The notes under the pieces: generated by a model | What the model was told of the DNA's origin: nothing | The model's input: the letters and a program-made list of their open reading frames with translations, nothing else | Databases searched by the model: none | Source of the DNA: Thalassospira lucentensis | GTDB lineage: Bacteria; Pseudomonadota; Alphaproteobacteria; Rhodospirillales; Thalassospiraceae | Assembly (NCBI RefSeq): GCF_001613805.1 | Contig: NZ_LPVY01000007.1 | Span: 30,960-94,959 of the forward strand | Direction: 5' to 3' | DNA length: 64,000 nt | Shown here: positions 44,246 to 53,744 of the stretch, one piece after another | How the letters are laid out: every line of letters begins with the position of its first letter | How positions within the stretch are numbered: position 1 is the stretch's first letter | Translations under genes and position numbers: made by a program

Positions 44246-45340
44246 TCATGCGACCAACTGGCTGTCGGCGTAAAGCTTGGTCCATTCCGGTGCGAACCGG
44301 AGGATGCCGCTTTGGCCGGTGATCTGCTGATCTTCGCTGACCTTGACCTTCATTTCGGACGAGCCGAACCGGGTGGTTGCGATCTTGTATTGGCCGAGGT
44401 CTTCGACCTTGACGATATTAACCTCGATCCCGTTATCGCCTTCGGAACCGCTGTCGGTTTCGATGCGCAGGAATTCGGGACGGATGCCAAGTTCAATCTG
44501 CCCGGATGCCTTGGAAACGGCTTCCATGTGGCGATCCGAAAGTGCGATGCGTTTGCCATCAATCCAGGCCGCACCGGCATCGATATTACACGGCATGATA
44601 TTCATGCCCGGGCTTCCGATGAAGTAGCCGACAAAGGTATGGGCCGGATTTTCAAACAGTTCCTGCGGGGTACCAAGCTGCACGACCTTGCCGCCATACA
44701 TGACAACGACCTTATCGGCAAATGTCAGGGCTTCGACCTGATCATGGGTCACATAGACCATGGTCGGGCGCAGTTTGTTGTGAATTTCCTTGAGCTTGCG
44801 GCGCAGGACCCATTTCAGATGCGGGTCGATCACGGTTAGCGGTTCGTCAAACAGGATTGCCGAAACATCGTCGCGGACCAATCCGCGGCCAAGCGAGATC
44901 GTCTGCTTTTCATCCGCACCCAGACCACGCGCTTTTTGTTTCAGCTTGCCGGTCAGGTCGAGCATTCCGGCAATTTCTCGCACCCGTTCATCAACCCGTT
45001 TGGGATCAACACCGCGGTTACGCAGCGGAAAGGCAAGGTTTTCGTAAACGGTCATGGTGTCGTAAATGACCGGGAATTGGAAAACCTGCGCGATATTGCG
45101 TTCTTCGGGGGCCAGTTTGGTGACGTCCTTGCCATCAAACAGGACCTGTCCCTCGGACGGGGTCAGAAGGCCGGAAATGATGTTAAGCAAAGTCGTCTTG
45201 CCGCAGCCCGACGGGCCAAGAAGGGCATAAGCCCCGCCATCTTCCCAGACATGTTCCATGCGGCGAAGGGCGTAATCCTCGTCCCCTTTCGGTTCGGGGA
45301 AGTATGAATGCGCAAGGCTTTTAAGATCGATACGTGCCAT
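44246..45340 (-). CDS. glpT: Glycerol ABC importer ATPase GlpT
   Basis: This 364-residue ATPase has a canonical Walker A (GPSGCGKTT, near residue 42) and Walker B (AILFDEPLTVIDP), but the signature region is degenerate: GLGADEKQTISLGRGL instead of LSGGQ. A C-terminal regulatory TOBE-like domain follows (about residues 240-364). In the heterodimer the intact signature comes from GlpS. The name follows the rhizobial system and is unrelated to the enteric glycerol-3-phosphate antiporter GlpT. Confidence 0.87.
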   Translation of the reverse strand: MARIDLKSLAHSYFPEPKGDEDYALRRMEHVWEDGGAYALLGPSGCGKTTLLNIISGLLTPSEGQVLFDGKDVTKLAPEERNIAQVFQFPVIYDTMTVYENLAFPLRNRGVDPKRVDERVREIAGMLDLTGKLKQKARGLGADEKQTISLGRGLVRDDVSAILFDEPLTVIDPHLKWVLRRKLKEIHNKLRPTMVYVTHDQVEALTFADKVVVMYGGKVVQLGTPQELFENPAHTFVGYFIGSPGMNIMPCNIDAGAAWIDGKRIALSDRHMEAVSKASGQIELGIRPEFLRIETDSGSEGDNGIEVNIVKVEDLGQYKIATTRFGSSEMKVKVSEDQQITGQSGILRFAPEWTKLYADSQLVA

Positions 45341-45355
45341 TTTAGTTCTCCAACC

Positions 45356-46456
45356 TCAGGCGGCCTTGCCGTTTTGAATTTCAACAGGCGGTGCCGCCAC
45401 AAGGCGATCATTGGCGTCATAGGCAAACAGACGTTTGGGGTCGACATAGAAGGTGGCCGCCTCGCCAAGCCGCGGGTTGTGCACACCTTCTTCCTGAATC
45501 ACCCAGGAAACGTCGTTGAAATGAACATGGACAAAGGTTTCCGAGCCGGTGATTTCAGCCAGTTCAACCTGGCCCTGCATCGCAACGCATTCGGCACTGG
45601 TCTGATCGACCGACAGGTGATTGGCGCGAACCCCGATGGTGTATTGTCCATCGCTAAGGGCTGAAAGATGGCCGCTCAGCGGGACCTGATGGCCGCTTGC
45701 CAGATAGAGAGCACTATCACGGACCTCGGCCTTGACCAGATTAATCGGCGGATCGGAAAAGATCAGGCCGGTCTCGACAAAGGCCGGATTGTGATAAACC
45801 TGCGTGGTCGGACCAAACTGAGTGACGCGGCCTTCATGCATCACCGCACATTTACCGCCGAGCAAAAGGGCTTCCATCGGTTCGGTGGTGGCGTAAACGA
45901 CGATGGTATCGCGTTCCGCCAGAAGGTTCGGAATTTCCTCACGCAGTTCTTCGCGCAGTTTGTAGTCAAGGTTGACCAGCGGCTCGTCAAGCAGAAGCAG
46001 GGTGCAATCCTTGACCATGGCGCGCGCCATCGCAGTGCGCTGTTGCTGACCGCCCGAAAGTTCCTGCGGCAGACGATCAAGCAGATGTTCGATATGCATC
46101 AGTTCGGCGGTGGATTTTACGCGACGTTCGATTTCAGCCGCGTCGACACCCTGCAATTTCAAGGGGGACGCAATATTGTCATAGACGCTCATCGACGGAT
46201 AATTGATGAACTGCTGATAGACCATCGCAACGTTGCGTTTCTGAACGGGCATGCCGGTGACATCGTTGCCATTGACCAGAATGCGCCCGCTGGTTGGTGG
46301 TTCAAGACCGGCCATAATGCGCATCAGCGTCGTCTTGCCCGCCAGGGTCCGCCCGAGAAGGACGTTAAATGATCCCGGCTCAAGCGACATCGACACGTCG
46401 TCGATGTGGGTTTCCCCTCCCACGGTCTTGGTTATGTTTTCAAGCGTAAGGGTCAT
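45356..46456 (-). CDS. glpS: Glycerol ABC importer ATPase GlpS
   Basis: This 366-residue ATPase has the complementary pattern to GlpT: signature LSGGQQQRTAMARAMV is canonical, while the Walker A loop reads GRTLAGKTT, lacking the usual SG before GK. Walker B is LLLLDEPLVNLDY. A TOBE-like C-terminal domain is present. The start ATG overlaps the glpD stop by four bases, so the importer is translated together with the dehydrogenase. Confidence 0.88.
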   Translation of the reverse strand: MTLTLENITKTVGGETHIDDVSMSLEPGSFNVLLGRTLAGKTTLMRIMAGLEPPTSGRILVNGNDVTGMPVQKRNVAMVYQQFINYPSMSVYDNIASPLKLQGVDAAEIERRVKSTAELMHIEHLLDRLPQELSGGQQQRTAMARAMVKDCTLLLLDEPLVNLDYKLREELREEIPNLLAERDTIVVYATTEPMEALLLGGKCAVMHEGRVTQFGPTTQVYHNPAFVETGLIFSDPPINLVKAEVRDSALYLASGHQVPLSGHLSALSDGQYTIGVRANHLSVDQTSAECVAMQGQVELAEITGSETFVHVHFNDVSWVIQEEGVHNPRLGEAATFYVDPKRLFAYDANDRLVAAPPVEIQNGKAA

Positions 46457-47994
46457 TTCACATTTGTTCCTTCGCCCGTTTTCACGGCGTTATTCGATTT
46501 GGTTTCAGTTGCAAACCATTGCGCAATGGCGGTCTGGGCATCCTTTGACAGATGCAGGCCGAGTTTGGATCGGCGCCACAATACGTCATCGGCAGTACGT
46601 GCCCATTCCTGATCCGCCAGATAGCGCAGTTCGCATTCGTAAATATCATCGCCAAGATGCGTACCCAGCCCGGAAAGGTCGGATGCATCGCCAATGATGG
46701 TGTGGGTCAGTGTGCCGTAGTTTCGCACGTAGCGGTAGAGTTGAGCCGCCGGAATCCACGGAAATTTCTTTTGCATTGCAGCAAGATAGCTTTCGAAATC
46801 GCCATTTGGCATGTCGCCGCCTGGAAGGGCGACGCTATCGGTCCAGCGATCATCTGCAATCCCGAGATAGGGGGAAAGTTTGCTCATTGCTGATTCAGCT
46901 AGCTTGCGATAGGTGGTGATTTTGCCGCCATAAATGTTCAGAAGCGGCGCACCCTTGTCGCCATTATCAATTTCAAGAACATAGTCGCGCGTGACTTGGG
47001 ATGCGTCTTCGGATCCATCGCCATAAAGCGGACGAACGCCGGAATAGGACCAGACGACATCGGTTGGCGAGATTTTATGCGCGAAATAGGTATTGGCCAG
47101 TTCGCACAGATAGCTGATTTCATCTGCGCTGATCGCAACCTTTGACGGATCGCCTTTATAATCGCGGTCCGTGGTGCCAATCAGGGTGAAATCCTGTTCG
47201 TAGGGGATGGCAAAAACGATACGGCCATCCGGATTCTGGAAAATATAGCAGTAATCATGGTCAAACAGCTTGGGCACCACGATGTGGCTGCCCTGAACCA
47301 TGCGAATGCCCTGCTTCTTTTTGGCTTCGACACGTTTTTCAAGGATTTCCGCACACCAAGGACCGGCGGCATTGACCAGCGACCTAGCTTTGACTGTGTG
47401 TTCGCCGGCATTGTCCCGAACGGTGACAGACCACAGATCGCCCTCGCGTCTGGCGGCAACACATTCGGTTCCGACCCGGATGTCTGCACCGCGATTACGT
47501 GCATCCATCGCGTTAAGGACGACAAGGCGAGCATCCTGCACCCAACAATCGGAATAGACGAATGCCTTTTCCATGCCGGCAATCAGCGGCGCACCGGCGA
47601 CATGCTGCTTCAGGCGGATACCTTCGGAACCGGGAAGTTTTTCGCGGCCGCCAAGGTGATCATACAGGAACAGGCCCAGCCGGATCATCCAGGCCGGACG
47701 CAATCCTTTGACATGGGGCAGAACGAAACGAAGAGGCCAGATAATGTGCGGGGCGGCGTTCAAAAGCACTTCGCGCTCGATTAGGGCCTCACGCACAAGG
47801 CGGAATTCGTAATGCTCAAGATAACGCAACCCGCCATGTATCAGCTTTGTGCTGGCCGATGAAGTCGCACTTGCAAGGTCGTTCTTTTCGCAAAGAAAGA
47901 CCTTGAGGCCACGGCCGGACGCATCACGCGCAATGCCTGCGCCATTGATGCCACCGCCAATGATGGCAATGTCGTATGTTTCTGAATTGAGCAA
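46453..47994 (-). CDS. glpD: Glycerol-3-phosphate dehydrogenase, aerobic
   Basis: This 513-residue FAD enzyme oxidises glycerol-3-phosphate to dihydroxyacetone phosphate at the membrane and feeds quinone. The FAD motif is IIGGGINGAGIARDASGRG, followed by ASATSSASTKLIHGGLRYLE. The best start is the TTG at 47994: GGGAGG lies six bases before it, while the ATG at 48045 has no site and would add 17 atypical residues. It is the first gene of the leftward glycerol operon, behind two GlpR-like boxes. Confidence 0.9.
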   Translation of the reverse strand: MLNSETYDIAIIGGGINGAGIARDASGRGLKVFLCEKNDLASATSSASTKLIHGGLRYLEHYEFRLVREALIEREVLLNAAPHIIWPLRFVLPHVKGLRPAWMIRLGLFLYDHLGGREKLPGSEGIRLKQHVAGAPLIAGMEKAFVYSDCWVQDARLVVLNAMDARNRGADIRVGTECVAARREGDLWSVTVRDNAGEHTVKARSLVNAAGPWCAEILEKRVEAKKKQGIRMVQGSHIVVPKLFDHDYCYIFQNPDGRIVFAIPYEQDFTLIGTTDRDYKGDPSKVAISADEISYLCELANTYFAHKISPTDVVWSYSGVRPLYGDGSEDASQVTRDYVLEIDNGDKGAPLLNIYGGKITTYRKLAESAMSKLSPYLGIADDRWTDSVALPGGDMPNGDFESYLAAMQKKFPWIPAAQLYRYVRNYGTLTHTIIGDASDLSGLGTHLGDDIYECELRYLADQEWARTADDVLWRRSKLGLHLSKDAQTAIAQWFATETKSNNAVKTGEGTNVK

Positions 47995-48080
47995 CCGCTT
48001 CCTCCCTGATTGCTCTGATTTGTGACAGATGTTCTCAACTGTCATTCTGTTCTTTCAAAAACGTTACGAACCGCCCAAAA

Positions 48081-48096
48081 TAATTGCAAGCGAAAA
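48081..48096. promoter_or_regulatory. GlpR-like box 1 upstream of glpD
   Basis: One half-site (CGAAAA at 48091-48096) matches the pattern TTTTCG-N4-CGAAAA known for pseudomonad GlpR; the other half is weak (TAATTG). It is centred 32 bases from box 2, about three helical turns. The flanking CGAAAATT and AATTTTCG (48091-48118) make a perfect larger palindrome. Confidence 0.45.
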
Positions 48097-48112
48097 TTAT
48101 GAAGAATTTTAA

Positions 48113-48128
48113 TTTTCGATAATGAAAT
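48113..48128. promoter_or_regulatory. GlpR-like box 2 upstream of glpD
   Basis: TTTTCG-ATAA-TGAAAT agrees at 10 of 12 defined positions with TTTTCG-N4-CGAAAA. It lies about 120 bases before the glpD start. A DeoR-type GlpR would bind here in the absence of glycerol-3-phosphate; its gene is not in the window. Confidence 0.55.
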
Positions 48129-48558
48129 AAGAATGCAGGGTTATAATGGGTTGTAATATATGGGTTCTTTGTGGCTGACAGATTTATTTTGTTTCCGGCG
48201 GAATGATCATCTCGAACCGATTTGCTCCGGGAAATTGACCAGAATCGTTTGAAACCGAAAAAAATGAATGCAGCCATCTGTTCCCCCAAGGCATAAGATT
48301 GCGGCCTTAAATCATGCGAAACTTGCCTTAGCCGAGTGGGGTGGATGGGGAAAACAACCGTTTATCGGCTGGTTCTGCGAAAAACGCGCCATATCAGAAA
48401 CCAGACGCAATCTTGTTGCAAAGCATTGCACGCAAGGTGTTTGCGATTGCCAAATGGGCTTTTTCCTTGCGAAGATGTGGCAACCACCACGGATCGAACT
48501 AGATGATGGTCATGACTTTCATGCTTCGATCCCAAAGCAAAATTCCGGAGGCATTCCC

Positions 48559-50019
48559 ATGGTTTCTCTAAAAGACCCGTCCTTGTTCACTCAGCAGGCT
48601 TATATCGGCGGTGAATGGGTTGACGCCCCAGACGGCAAAACTGAACAGGTTACCAATCCTGCGACGGGCGAAGTGCTTGGCACGGTGCCGGTTCTGGGTC
48701 GTGATGCAGTTGCCCACGCGATTGAAGTTGCCGAAAAGGCGCAAAAGCAGTGGAAGAAACGCACGGCCAAGGAACGGTCGGCCATTCTGATGAAATGGTA
48801 CGGCCTGATGATGGAAAATCAGGAAGATCTGGCGCGCCTGATGACGGCCGAACAGGGTAAGCCGCTTGCAGAATCGCGCGGTGAAATTGCCTATGCCTCG
48901 TCCTTCCTGCAATGGTTCGCCGAAGAAGGCAAGCGCATCTATGGTGACGTCATTCCGACCTTCGCACCGGGGCGCCGTGTTGTCGTTTTGAAAGAACCGG
49001 TTGGGGTTTGTGCCGCGATCACACCCTGGAACTTCCCGACCGCGATGATCACCCGCAAGGCCGCACCGGCATTGGCCGTTGGCTGTGCGATGGTTGTCAA
49101 ACCAGCGATGGAAACCCCGTATTCTGCCCTTGCGATGGCGATCCTTGCCGAACGCGCCGGTTTGCCCAAGGGGCTTTTGTCGATTGTGACCGGGGACGCC
49201 AAAACCATCGGTGCCGAAATGACCGAGAACCCGATTGTACGCAAACTGACCTTTACCGGTTCGACCGCTGTTGGCCGTTTGCTGATGCGTCAGTGCGCCG
49301 ACACTGTCAAGAAAATCAGTCTTGAGCTTGGTGGTAATGCGCCGTTCATCGTTTGCGAGGACGCAGATGTCGATGCTGCGGTCGAAGGGGCGATTGCCTC
49401 GAAATATCGCAATAGCGGCCAGACCTGTGTTTGTGCCAACCGTATCTTTGTTCATGACGCGGTTTATGACGAATTTGCCGAAAAATATGCTGCCAAGGCA
49501 TCGGCAATGAAAGTGGGCGATGGCACCGAAGAAGGCGTTGTTCTTGGTCCGCTGATTACGGAAAAGGCTGTCGAGAAAGTCGAAAACCAGATTGCCGATG
49601 CGCTTTCCAAGGGCGGTCGGGTTTTGACCGGTGGCAAGCGCCACGCAAAGGGCGGCAGTTTCTTCGAACCGACCGTGATTGCAGATGCCAACCGCGACAT
49701 GCTGGTCTTCCGCGAGGAAACTTTCGGTCCGATGGCACCGCTGATCCGCTTCCACAGCGATGATGAAGTGCTTGAAATGGCCAACGATTCCGAGTTCGGC
49801 CTGGCATCGTACTTCTATTCGCGTGACATCAGCCGTATCTGGAAGCTTGCTGAAGGCCTTGAAACCGGTCTGGTCGGCGTCAATGCCGGTGTGATTGCGA
49901 CCGAAGTTGCCCCGTTTGGCGGCTACAAGCAGTCAGGCATCGGCCGCGAAGGTTCGAAATACGGGGTCGAGGATTACCTTGAAGTCAAATATGTCTGCAT
50001 GGCAGGCATCGATGATTAA
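48559..50019 (+). CDS. gabD: Succinate-semialdehyde dehydrogenase, GabD type
   Basis: This 486-residue aldehyde dehydrogenase oxidises succinate semialdehyde to succinate with NAD(P). The general base E256 is in LELGGNAPF and the catalytic C290 in NSGQTCVCANR, where a second cysteine two residues on is the redox-switch partner seen in GabD. The cofactor region reads TPWNFPTAMITRKAAPALA. GGAGG lies seven bases before the ATG at 48559. It could also accept other semialdehydes such as those from beta-alanine or hydroxyproline breakdown. It ends at a bidirectional terminator. Confidence 0.9.
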   Translation: MVSLKDPSLFTQQAYIGGEWVDAPDGKTEQVTNPATGEVLGTVPVLGRDAVAHAIEVAEKAQKQWKKRTAKERSAILMKWYGLMMENQEDLARLMTAEQGKPLAESRGEIAYASSFLQWFAEEGKRIYGDVIPTFAPGRRVVVLKEPVGVCAAITPWNFPTAMITRKAAPALAVGCAMVVKPAMETPYSALAMAILAERAGLPKGLLSIVTGDAKTIGAEMTENPIVRKLTFTGSTAVGRLLMRQCADTVKKISLELGGNAPFIVCEDADVDAAVEGAIASKYRNSGQTCVCANRIFVHDAVYDEFAEKYAAKASAMKVGDGTEEGVVLGPLITEKAVEKVENQIADALSKGGRVLTGGKRHAKGGSFFEPTVIADANRDMLVFREETFGPMAPLIRFHSDDEVLEMANDSEFGLASYFYSRDISRIWKLAEGLETGLVGVNAGVIATEVAPFGGYKQSGIGREGSKYGVEDYLEVKYVCMAGIDD

Positions 50020-50045
50020 GGCATTTTCGGATTTCCGAAACGAAA

Positions 50046-50076
50046 AAGGCGCTGTCACTTCGACAGCGCCTTTTGT
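50046..50076. terminator. Bidirectional terminator after gabD
   Basis: Stem AAGGCGCTGTC / GACAGCGCCTT with loop ACTTC has T runs on both strands. It serves gabD and the leftward hypothetical gene at 50097. Confidence 0.9.
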
Positions 50077-50096
50077 TTCTGCATGAAATCGCAACG

Positions 50097-50609
50097 TTAT
50101 GCTGCGTTATCCTGCTTTTTCTCGTCATCGGCTGTGATCGACTGGACCGAGCCATCCGAAAGTTCAGACTGAAGGGCTGTGAAAACATCGAACATATTTG
50201 GGTTGAAGGCAATTTCGGCCTGCATGCGATCACGTCGTTCTGACGGTGTTTCTTCACCATTGTTCTGCTTGTTGGCAAGTGTCGCACCATTCAGCTTTTC
50301 CTCGATCGCATCAGCAATCGTTTTTTCGATGGCCTGACGTTCGGTTGCGCCCATCTTTGCTAGGCTTTCCTCATCAAGGCCCATCGATTGCAGGATCTTG
50401 CGGCGCATCTCTTCGATCTTGCGCTCTTCAAGTTCCTTCACATAGGTCGTGAAACCGTGTTCCTTGATGTAGGCGATGTCGGCATTTTTTTCCTTGTCCT
50501 CTTCGGGTAGGGGCTGACTGTTCGAGGCAATGGTTTTTGCCGCCGCATAGGTGCTTTTCGCACTGGATGCGATGTTGCTGATGCTCATCAGGGTGTCATA
50601 TATCGCCAT
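50097..50609 (-). CDS. Hypothetical charged, helical protein
   Basis: I do not recognise this 170-residue protein. The start has a good site (GGAGGATCGGG before the ATG). Residues about 10-30 are small and Ala/Ser-rich (SNIASSAKSTYAAAKTIAS). Residues about 35-115 are highly charged and likely to form long helices or a coiled coil (YVKELEERKIEEMRRKILQS), and the tail is acidic. No signal peptide or membrane segment is evident. It lies 88 bases downstream of the 2-epimerase gene on the same strand but shares no obvious function with it. Confidence 0.65.
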   Translation of the reverse strand: MAIYDTLMSISNIASSAKSTYAAAKTIASNSQPLPEEDKEKNADIAYIKEHGFTTYVKELEERKIEEMRRKILQSMGLDEESLAKMGATERQAIEKTIADAIEEKLNGATLANKQNNGEETPSERRDRMQAEIAFNPNMFDVFTALQSELSDGSVQSITADDEKKQDNAA

Positions 50610-50697
50610 CCCGATCCTCCATGGGAAAATAATGCCGGTAAAAAGAAATCATGGGATCGCAGGGTGCAAATCCCATGCCGCGATTTCTCGGAAAACT

Positions 50698-51792
50698 CTA
50701 CCGGTTAAGAGCAACCAGCGTATCAAGCATTCGGCTAGCCGTCTTGCCGTCCCAACCGGCAGGCCGGAAAGGAACTGGTGGAGCTGTTCTGTTCGTAAGG
50801 TTGGTGGCGGTTCGGACCAGATCTGCCGGTTCGCAAAGTTCCAGCGCGGACGCTTCAATTGCAGTCGCGCGTTCCGTGGTCGGTCGCAAAATGCATCCCG
50901 CCTTGCCGAGCCAGGCGCATTCATCAATTATTCCGCCGGAATCCGTTATCACATAGCGTGCGGCAACAAGAGCCGCCAGAAAATCGGGATAGAGCATCGG
51001 CGCTACGATCTTGATGTTTCCGGCATCACGGATGCGACGCCAAAAGCCGCTTTGTGCAAAGGCGCCTTGCGCACGCGGGTGAAGTGGCCAGATGATCGGG
51101 GTTTCGTGGGCAAGGTCGATAATGGCATCGATTATCGAAGACAGCCGAACAAGATTATCGATATTTTCCGCCCGATGCAGCGTTAGCAGAACCGGACCCG
51201 TTTGCGCCGATGAAGACCAGATTGCCGTTGTTGATCCGCCGAAGCGAATCATCGCATCAATTACGATATTACCGACATTGTGGATGCCTTTTGCCTTAAT
51301 GCCTTCTTTGTGCAGGTTGTCGGCTGCGGCCTTATCCGGAGCCCAGTGCATATCGGAAAGGCCGTCAATTTCTGTCCGGTTGGCTTCTTCGGCAACGGCA
51401 TCAAACCCGCCACGCAACCCGGCTTCCAGATGGATCAGGTAAGTGGAGTTCCTTTTTGCCGCGCGGGCGACACCCAAAGAGCCGTTAACATCGCCAATGA
51501 CAATTGTCCCTTGTGCCGGTGATTGGCCGAGCATCCGGCAATAAGCATCATCGGCATTCTGAACAAGCGTGTGCCGGCTATTTCCCGGTTGCCCGATTCC
51601 AAGTCGGATTTCAGGGACAGGCAAACCAAGCGAAAGACGCAAGCCTTCGGAAAGGGCCGGATCCCAATGTTGGCCGGTATCTATCAGGCGCAGGATAAAG
51701 GGCAGATCGTCACGTTTTTCCTGCCATGCCAGATAAAGGGCCGCAGCCTTGATCAGGTTGGGGCGGGTGCCATAGACCAGATCGATGATCAT
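50698..51792 (-). CDS. wecB: UDP-N-acetylglucosamine 2-epimerase, non-hydrolysing
   Basis: This 364-residue enzyme interconverts UDP-GlcNAc and UDP-ManNAc for surface polysaccharide synthesis. The family opening GTRPNLIKAAAL is present, with Asn in place of the common Glu. Expected catalytic positions remain: D in GDVNGSL, E in HLEAGLRGG, E in EEANRTEID and H in LTLHRAENID. SGGIIDECAWLGK gives the UDP-binding site (usual SGGxxEE, here DE). It is slightly divergent from typical WecB, so a different UDP-sugar is possible. It is divergent from glpK. Confidence 0.82.
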   Translation of the reverse strand: MIIDLVYGTRPNLIKAAALYLAWQEKRDDLPFILRLIDTGQHWDPALSEGLRLSLGLPVPEIRLGIGQPGNSRHTLVQNADDAYCRMLGQSPAQGTIVIGDVNGSLGVARAAKRNSTYLIHLEAGLRGGFDAVAEEANRTEIDGLSDMHWAPDKAAADNLHKEGIKAKGIHNVGNIVIDAMIRFGGSTTAIWSSSAQTGPVLLTLHRAENIDNLVRLSSIIDAIIDLAHETPIIWPLHPRAQGAFAQSGFWRRIRDAGNIKIVAPMLYPDFLAALVAARYVITDSGGIIDECAWLGKAGCILRPTTERATAIEASALELCEPADLVRTATNLTNRTAPPVPFRPAGWDGKTASRMLDTLVALNR

Positions 51793-51914
51793 TGCTGCGT
51801 TTTTCCTGATGAATGCTCAAACCGGGTTGGCGTGTGGTAAGGTATTGTCTTCTATATCATTTTGGCGAACCTGTTGCCAAACAGGATAGGGGGCTGGCAA
51901 AAAATCTGATAAAA

Positions 51915-51930
51915 TTTTCGAAAACGAATT
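51915..51930 (+). promoter_or_regulatory. GlpR-like box upstream of glpK
   Basis: TTTTCG-AAAA-CGAATT agrees at 10 of 12 defined positions with TTTTCG-N4-CGAAAA and resembles the boxes before glpD. It lies 133 bases before the glpK start in AT-rich sequence, at promoter distance. Confidence 0.6.
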
Positions 51931-52063
51931 GTTTTTTGCTGTGATTTTTTTCTAAATAGAAACACAAAATCAGTTGAACCAGCCGAATGCGCGGTGACAA
52001 TCAGGTGCTGCAAAGGGCTGTGAGGGTACGACAGACCAACTGTCGGCTTGGGAGGAAACAGAA

Positions 52064-53557
52064 ATGACCGATACACGCTACATTCTGGCGATTGATCAGG
52101 GAACCACCAGTTCGCGAGCCATCGTTTTCGATGCCAATGGCAGATCTGTGGCCGTCGCGCAGCAGGAGTTCCCGCAGCATTTCCCCAATAGCGGCTGGGT
52201 CGAACATGACCCCGAAGACCTTTGGGAAACAGTTGTAACCGTTTGTCGCGAAGCCCTGTCACGGGTCGATATTGCCAATGTCGCGGCGATTGGCATCACC
52301 AACCAGCGTGAAACCACGGTGGTCTGGGATCGTAAAACTGGGAAGGCTGTTTATAATGCCATCGTCTGGCAGGATCGCCGTACTGCGGCACTTTGCCATG
52401 ATTTGAAACGGCGCGATCCGGAACTTGAAACGGATGTGAATAATCGAAGCGGGCTTTTGATCGATCCGTATTTCTCGGCAACCAAGGTTGCGTGGATACT
52501 TGATCATGTTACTGGTGCAAGGGCGCGGGCCGAACAGGGTGACCTGGCGTTTGGTACGGTCGACTCATTCCTGTTATGGCGTTTGACCGGCGGCAAATCG
52601 CACGCAACTGATGCGACCAATGCGGCGCGCACCAATCTCTTCAATATTCGCGACAATGCCTGGGATGACAGGTTGTGTGAAATCTTTCGCGTTCCCAAGC
52701 GCATGCTGCCAGAAGTCAAGGACTGTGCTGCCGATTTCGGTATGGTCGATGCGGAGCTGTTTGGCCGTGAAATTCCGGTACTTGGTATGGCAGGCGACCA
52801 GCAGGCTGCCGCATTCGGACAATGCTGCTTTGAGCCGGGCGATATCAAAAGTACCTATGGCACCGGTTGTTTTGTGATCCTCAATACCGGGGACGAGGCC
52901 GTGACCTCACAGCACCGTTTGCTGACCACGGTCGGTTATCGTTTGAACGGCAAAACCAGCTACGCCATCGAAGGCGCGATCTTTGTTGCCGGGGCGGCAG
53001 TACAGTGGCTGCGCGACGGACTTGGCATCATCAAGTCGGCCGCCGAAAGCGAAGGCTTGGCCAAATCGCTTGATGATAATCACGGGGTTTATCTTGTTCC
53101 GGCCTTTACCGGACTTGGCGCACCTTATTGGGATCCGGACGCGCGCGGTGCCATTTTCGGGCTGACCCGCGATACCGGTCCACGTGAATTCGTCCGTGCG
53201 GCACTTGAAAGCGTTTGTTATCAGACGTTTGACCTGTTCGAAGCCATGGCGGCAGATGGTGTGTCACCCAAAGCCGTCCGGGTTGACGGTGGGATGGTTG
53301 CCAATGACTGGCTGTGCCAGTATCTGTCCGACATTCTGGATATTCCCGTTCAGCGACCGGTGGTGACGGAAACGACTGCCCTTGGTGCGGCGTATCTTGC
53401 CGGCTTGCAGGCGGGTATCTATCGCGATCTCGGCCATATTGCCGAAAACTGGCACATGGACGCGGAATTCAAACCGGAACTTGAAGGTGGTCGTCGCAAT
53501 CATCTTTTGGCGGGATGGAAAAACGCGGTCAAACGGGTGATGACGGATCAGGGTTGA
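52064..53557 (+). CDS. glpK: Glycerol kinase
   Basis: This 497-residue FGGY kinase phosphorylates glycerol to glycerol-3-phosphate. The opening [20 protein letters not shown], the glycerol-binding [15 protein letters not shown], and the ATP-site stretch [14 protein letters not shown] are all typical. GGGAGGAAACAG precedes the ATG. It supplies the substrate of GlpD; glycerol itself enters by GlpSTPQV. It is transcribed alone, away from the main glp operon, but behind a similar GlpR-like box. Confidence 0.95.
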   Translation: MTDTRYILAIDQGTTSSRAIVFDANGRSVAVAQQEFPQHFPNSGWVEHDPEDLWETVVTVCREALSRVDIANVAAIGITNQRETTVVWDRKTGKAVYNAIVWQDRRTAALCHDLKRRDPELETDVNNRSGLLIDPYFSATKVAWILDHVTGARARAEQGDLAFGTVDSFLLWRLTGGKSHATDATNAARTNLFNIRDNAWDDRLCEIFRVPKRMLPEVKDCAADFGMVDAELFGREIPVLGMAGDQQAAAFGQCCFEPGDIKSTYGTGCFVILNTGDEAVTSQHRLLTTVGYRLNGKTSYAIEGAIFVAGAAVQWLRDGLGIIKSAAESEGLAKSLDDNHGVYLVPAFTGLGAPYWDPDARGAIFGLTRDTGPREFVRAALESVCYQTFDLFEAMAADGVSPKAVRVDGGMVANDWLCQYLSDILDIPVQRPVVTETTALGAAYLAGLQAGIYRDLGHIAENWHMDAEFKPELEGGRRNHLLAGWKNAVKRVMTDQG

Positions 53558-53621
53558 TCCGGCAGGGCTGCATCAGCCGGTTTTACAGGCTGGTCATTGC
53601 CGTAATTGCTTTGTAAGATCG

Positions 53622-53654
53622 GGACGGTACCGCGCGGTACCGTCCTTTCTTTTT
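53622..53654 (+). terminator. Terminator of glpK
   Basis: A perfect 10-bp stem GGACGGTACC / GGTACCGTCC with loop GCGC is followed by TTTCTTTTT. Confidence 0.93.
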
Positions 53655-53744
53655 GCGGGATGTTCGCCCGTACTTTCATGGAACTGCTGCTATTGATTGC
53701 TGGCGCGACCTTTTGGGGTTGTCACCGGGCGCCTGGGGGAAAAG

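Larger units (their letters stand above)
47995..48558. other. Divergent control region between glpD and gabD
   Basis: This stretch of about 560 bases is AT-rich near glpD and holds the two GlpR-like boxes. On the gabD side (48130-48558) I see no gene or clear operator. An open frame runs into gabD from 48268, but its codons do not resemble the aldehyde dehydrogenase family and it lacks a ribosome binding site. Confidence 0.4.

Noticed and set aside
48268..48558. N-terminal extension of gabD by 97 codons
   Set aside because: GGAGG lies seven bases before the ATG at 48559, where GabD proteins normally start. The upstream codons show no aldehyde dehydrogenase similarity.
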